Part shown: positions 62,205 to 64,000 of the stretch, one piece after another | Layout of the letters: the number at the start of each line of letters is the position of its first letter | Numbering within the stretch: the stretch's first letter is position 1 | DNA from: Methylomonas rhizoryzae | Lineage (GTDB): Bacteria; Pseudomonadota; Gammaproteobacteria; Methylococcales; Methylomonadaceae | Length of the DNA stretch: 64,000 nucleotides | Direction of reading: 5' to 3' | Assembly: GCF_008632455.1 (NCBI RefSeq) | Contig: NZ_CP043929.1 | Span: forward strand, 1,426,001-1,490,000 | Position numbers and translations under genes: made by a program | Notes under the pieces: generated by a model | The model's input: only the letters and a program-made list of their open reading frames with translations | The model's database searches: none | Told to the model about the DNA's origin: nothing

Positions 62205-62627
62205 CTACGATCCTTCTGGCCGCAAGCTGGTCGCTACCGGCAAGGCCCCCAATTTCTTATTGTTTTCGAAGGTATATAACGTGGTCGCACCGGCTTTTTG
62301 CGCGGTTCTGGCAATCAAGCAATCCGACAAATCAACCGCTGGAAACTCCAGATAATCCAGCAATGCGCAGTGCAACACCGACCAATCTTCGAATTGGAAT
62401 TTTGTGTTGCAGGCCAACTCGCGGATGACGGTGTGAATTTCCTTGCGGCTACATTGGAATACGCTTTCCAGCACCCATTCCATTTCGGCAAGCACAATGG
62501 CCGAGACGAACACCTTGTCGGCCTGCTCGATCACCGCCACAGCTTGTTTGACCTGCCATTGCGGATTTCTGGCGTCGACCGGTTGGAACAAATACCGCAG
62601 TAGGACGTTGGTATCAACCGCGATCAT
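62205..62627 (-). CDS. vapC: PIN-domain toxin (VapC type)
   Basis: 140 residues starting MIAVDTNVLLRYLFQ. PIN acidic residues: Asp5, Glu in SAIVLAEMEWVLES, and Asp in VDLSDCLIARTA; the usual fourth Asp is Glu in LYTFENNKKLG. It should be a Mg2+-dependent RNase cutting tRNA or rRNA. It overlaps the antitoxin gene by 14 bases. Confidence 0.9.
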   Translation of the reverse strand: MIAVDTNVLLRYLFQPVDARNPQWQVKQAVAVIEQADKVFVSAIVLAEMEWVLESVFQCSRKEIHTVIRELACNTKFQFEDWSVLHCALLDYLEFPAVDLSDCLIARTAQKAGATTLYTFENNKKLGALPVATSLRPEGS

Positions 62628-62868
62628 CGGCTAGAAATTTTTCCGTGGCACGTTTTTTCAACGCATCTTCGATTTCTTCCGCGGAAGGGAAGGTTTTGTC
62701 TTTGAGCAAATCGCGAAACTTACCGGCCAAACTATCGGAATTCATTTTGACGATGTGCGCAATGCCGTCGCGAGCAAACACTTCCACATAATCGCCGGGC
62801 TGCAAGGCAATGGCATTGCAAACGCTCTGCGGCAAGGTCACCTGTCTTTTGCTGGTTAATTTGTGCAT
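62614..62868 (-). CDS. vapB: AbrB/SpoVT-type antitoxin (VapB)
   Basis: 84 residues: MHKLTSKRQVTLPQSVCNAI and LQPGDYVEVFARDG form the swapped-hairpin DNA-binding domain; the C-terminal helix (EEIEDALKKRATEKFLADD) should bind the toxin. It precedes vapC on the same strand. An AT-rich region at 62869-62944 with ATAGTAATACC and TACTATCC-like arms should hold the operator. Confidence 0.9.
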   Translation of the reverse strand: MHKLTSKRQVTLPQSVCNAIALQPGDYVEVFARDGIAHIVKMNSDSLAGKFRDLLKDKTFPSAEEIEDALKKRATEKFLADDRG

Positions 62869-62944
62869 AAAAAATCTCCGGTATTACTATCCATAAATAG
62901 TAATACCGCCAGATTCGCCAGTCAATCAGAACTCAGGCACTAAA

Positions 62945-63436
62945 CTAAACTTGAATCGCTTTTTTGATGGCCGAAAACGGCAGTACCAAACGGTTTTTGC
63001 TGGCGTTCAGGCGTTTAAAGCCAAAGTGTTCGTAAAAACCGGCGGCGCGTTCGTCCTTGGCATCGACGATCATGCCGAAGATACCGATTTTTTCGGCGGC
63101 TTCCACGGTGGTTTTGAAGGCGTGAATAATCAACGCGTCGCCCAAGCCTTGGCCTTGAAACGCTTGATCGACGGCCAGACGGCCCAACAACAAAAATGGC
63201 AATTCGCGATAAGCGCCGGTTCGGGTTTGGTCCGCTAACGCGTCGGTCGCCACCGAATACGCGCTGAGCGAGTAATACCCGACGATTCGCCGCTGTTCGG
63301 CCAGCACGTACACGCGGGACAAGCCGCGATTTTGGTCCTGATTGGCAAATTGCCGCAGATACAGATTGAGCGACGCATTGCCGCAATCGAAAGCTTTTCG
63401 GTCATGCAGCTCGGGTTGTAACCGCTCAAACTTCAT
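62945..63436 (-). CDS. tacT: GNAT acetyltransferase toxin (TacT type)
   Basis: 163 residues from the ATG at 63436; a TTG two codons earlier is less likely. TacT features: AFDCGNASLNLYLRQFANQD, YYSLSAYSV, LLGRLAVDQAFQGQGLGDAL (acetyl-CoA loop) and FYEHFGFKRL. It acetylates the amino acid on charged tRNA and stops translation. It overlaps the antitoxin gene by 11 bases. Confidence 0.92.
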   Translation of the reverse strand: MKFERLQPELHDRKAFDCGNASLNLYLRQFANQDQNRGLSRVYVLAEQRRIVGYYSLSAYSVATDALADQTRTGAYRELPFLLLGRLAVDQAFQGQGLGDALIIHAFKTTVEAAEKIGIFGMIVDAKDERAAGFYEHFGFKRLNASKNRLVLPFSAIKKAIQV

Positions 63437-63713
63437 CGGCAACGATGTTGTTGTAGGTCTGCAAAGCTTTTTTCATGCGTTCGGTCGGCTCCGGCGGGTT
63501 ATCCAGCAACTCAAAAAACAGCCGCCAGTCCTCCGCGCTGAACCGGGTTTGTTCATGCTCGGCGATGACGGCTTGGGCTTTTTCCCGAATGCTTTGGCGG
63601 ATGAACTTGCTTTTGTCCAAGCCGACATAGCTTCGGGCCTGCTCGAGCAGCTGTAATGTGCTGGCATCCATGCGGATTTTCAGCATGTCTTGCTTATTAA
63701 TTTCGGTTTTCAT
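63426..63713 (-). CDS. tacA: Ribbon-helix-helix antitoxin (TacA, DUF1778)
   Basis: 95 residues. KTEINKQDMLKIRMDASTLQ then LLEQARSYVGLDKSKFIRQS form the ribbon-helix-helix; the C-terminal part with FSAEDWRLFFELLDNPPEP should wrap the TacT active site. It starts the tacA-tacT operon and lies next to a large palindrome that looks like its operator. Confidence 0.93.
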   Translation of the reverse strand: MKTEINKQDMLKIRMDASTLQLLEQARSYVGLDKSKFIRQSIREKAQAVIAEHEQTRFSAEDWRLFFELLDNPPEPTERMKKALQTYNNIVADEV

Positions 63714-63722
63714 ACGTCACCA

Positions 63723-63762
63723 CCGCGCAATATAATGGGAATATTGTACCCACATTGCGCGG
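63723..63762 (-). promoter_or_regulatory. Palindromic operator/promoter of tacAT
   Basis: CCGCGCAAT (63723-63731) is exactly inverted as ATTGCGCGG (63754-63762). Inside lies a second dyad (TGGGAATATTGTACCCA) with a TACAAT -10 on the minus strand. It sits 9-49 bases before the tacA ATG, as expected for autorepression by TacA-TacT. Confidence 0.65.
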
Positions 63763-63811
63763 TAAATTCGCTTACTTTGTAGGCCTTAAAGCATACAAAG
63801 CGAGGTGAAAA

Positions 63812-63893
63812 CCTATAAGCCGCCTGTTCGGCGTCAAAAGCAAATTAAAAAGTTTCAACAATACATTTCTAAGCTGCTTGTTCAGCAGTGGGG
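63812..63893 (-). CRISPR. Solitary crRNA-like unit: two degenerate type I-F repeats around a 26-nt spacer
   Basis: Read on the minus strand, repeat 1 (63866-63893) matches about 22 of 28 bases of the common type I-F repeat, including CAGCTTAGAAA at its end; repeat 2 (63812-63839) matches about 18 of 28. Both keep the Cas6f (Csy4) hairpin by paired changes: CTGCT-TGTTC-AGCAG on the plus strand in one and CGCC-TGTTC-GGCG in the other. The spacer between them (63840-63865) is 26 bases, not the usual 32. No further unit is present. This is the layout of CreA antitoxin or CreR regulator RNAs rather than an immune array. Confidence 0.65.
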
Positions 63894-63895
63894 CT

Positions 63896-63925
63896 ATTTT
63901 AATCATGACTTTGCGAATCGAGCAA
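63896..63925 (-). promoter_or_regulatory. Candidate promoter of the crRNA-like unit
   Basis: On the minus strand TTGCTC (63925-63920) and TAAAAT (63901-63896) are 18 bases apart. Transcription would begin within a few bases of repeat 1, leaving almost no leader. Confidence 0.45.
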
Positions 63926-63934
63926 GAAATTTTT

Positions 63935-63971
63935 AATTAAAAAGTTTTCAACTATACAGGTTGTTTATAAA
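63935..63971 (+). promoter_or_regulatory. Spacer-like target with CC PAM, overlapping a rightward promoter
   Basis: The minus strand at 63960-63935 reads CC followed by TGTATAGTTGAAA, against TGTATTGTTGAAA at the start of the crRNA-like spacer: 12 of the first 13 bases match, the one mismatch at position 6, where type I crRNAs tolerate it. Beyond that the match resumes with a one-base shift (CTTTTTAATT). CC is the type I-F PAM. A plus-strand TATAAA (63966-63971) lies 6 bases beyond, so a bound Csy complex would cover the promoter. What it transcribes is beyond the window. Confidence 0.6.
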
Positions 63972-64000
63972 TTAGGTTCGGCTACAATTGCATCGTCACG

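Noticed and set aside
63812..63893. Ordinary immune CRISPR array
   Set aside because: Only two unlike repeats with a 26-base spacer; better explained as a solitary regulatory unit.

Overview
The window reads as chromosome of a type I (gammaproteobacterial) methanotroph close to Methylomonas. The support is a complete soluble methane monooxygenase (sMMO) operon, a ribulose-monophosphate pathway hexulose-phosphate synthase with transketolase, a type A RNase P RNA, and gammaproteobacterial neighbours such as purM next to a DUF2066 gene.

Layout. 1-2.4 kb (minus): start of rimK, methionine salvage genes mtnC-mtnD-mtnB, and rnpB. 2.5-3.1 kb: a truncated-hemoglobin-like gene. 3.5-12.9 kb: a sigma54 promoter, mmoXYBZ, an internal terminator, mmoD, mmoC, a small unknown gene, the GroEL-like mmoG and the sigma54 activator mmoR. 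12.9-20.9 kb: purM, a DUF2066 gene, a membrane protein with a dynamin-like protein, ntrC-ntrB, and an AAA ATPase. 21-25.3 kb: a fused phosphatase/kinase with a nitrate transporter, then fxsA. ntrB and the transporter both have sigma54 promoters with paired GCACCA half-sites, so they look like members of the NtrC regulon encoded here. 25.5-28.6 kb: cutA, a dsbD with two N-terminal domains, and a TlpA-like thioredoxin. 28.9-39.1 kb: a 1151-residue probable PPi-type PEP carboxykinase, a polyphosphate glucokinase, an ECF sigma/ChrR pair, a cation diffusion facilitator, a DD-carboxypeptidase, a broken hsdR remnant and two small genes.

39.2-50.0 kb is a cobalamin-riboswitch-controlled operon: cbtB-cbtA-cobM-cbiX-cbiC-cbiD-cbiET-cbiL-cbiG-cobJ fusion-ferredoxin-cobB. 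It encodes the early-cobalt corrin ring route plus cobalt uptake. The CobJ protein is a three-part fusion of a CbiG C-terminal/CobE domain, CobJ, and a ChuX/HutX-like heme-carrier-type domain. 50.7-55.2 kb: proline iminopeptidase, ubiX, hps and tkt. 55.3-57.5 kb: a small exported protein, a 19-copy 'TGVAKYL' repeat protein and a DUF2782 protein.

57.8-64 kb is a defence region: type I-F cas1 and cas2-3, then VapBC and TacAT toxin-antitoxin genes on the opposite strand. The last 250 bases hold the most interesting signal. Two degenerate type I-F CRISPR repeats keep their hairpins through paired base changes and flank a 26-nt spacer. A near copy of that spacer lies 70 bases away, next to a CC PAM and just upstream of a TATAAA box. 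This looks like a solitary regulatory crRNA gene (CreA/CreR-like) aimed at a neighbouring promoter, probably that of the csy (Cascade) genes expected just beyond the right edge or of a toxin RNA.
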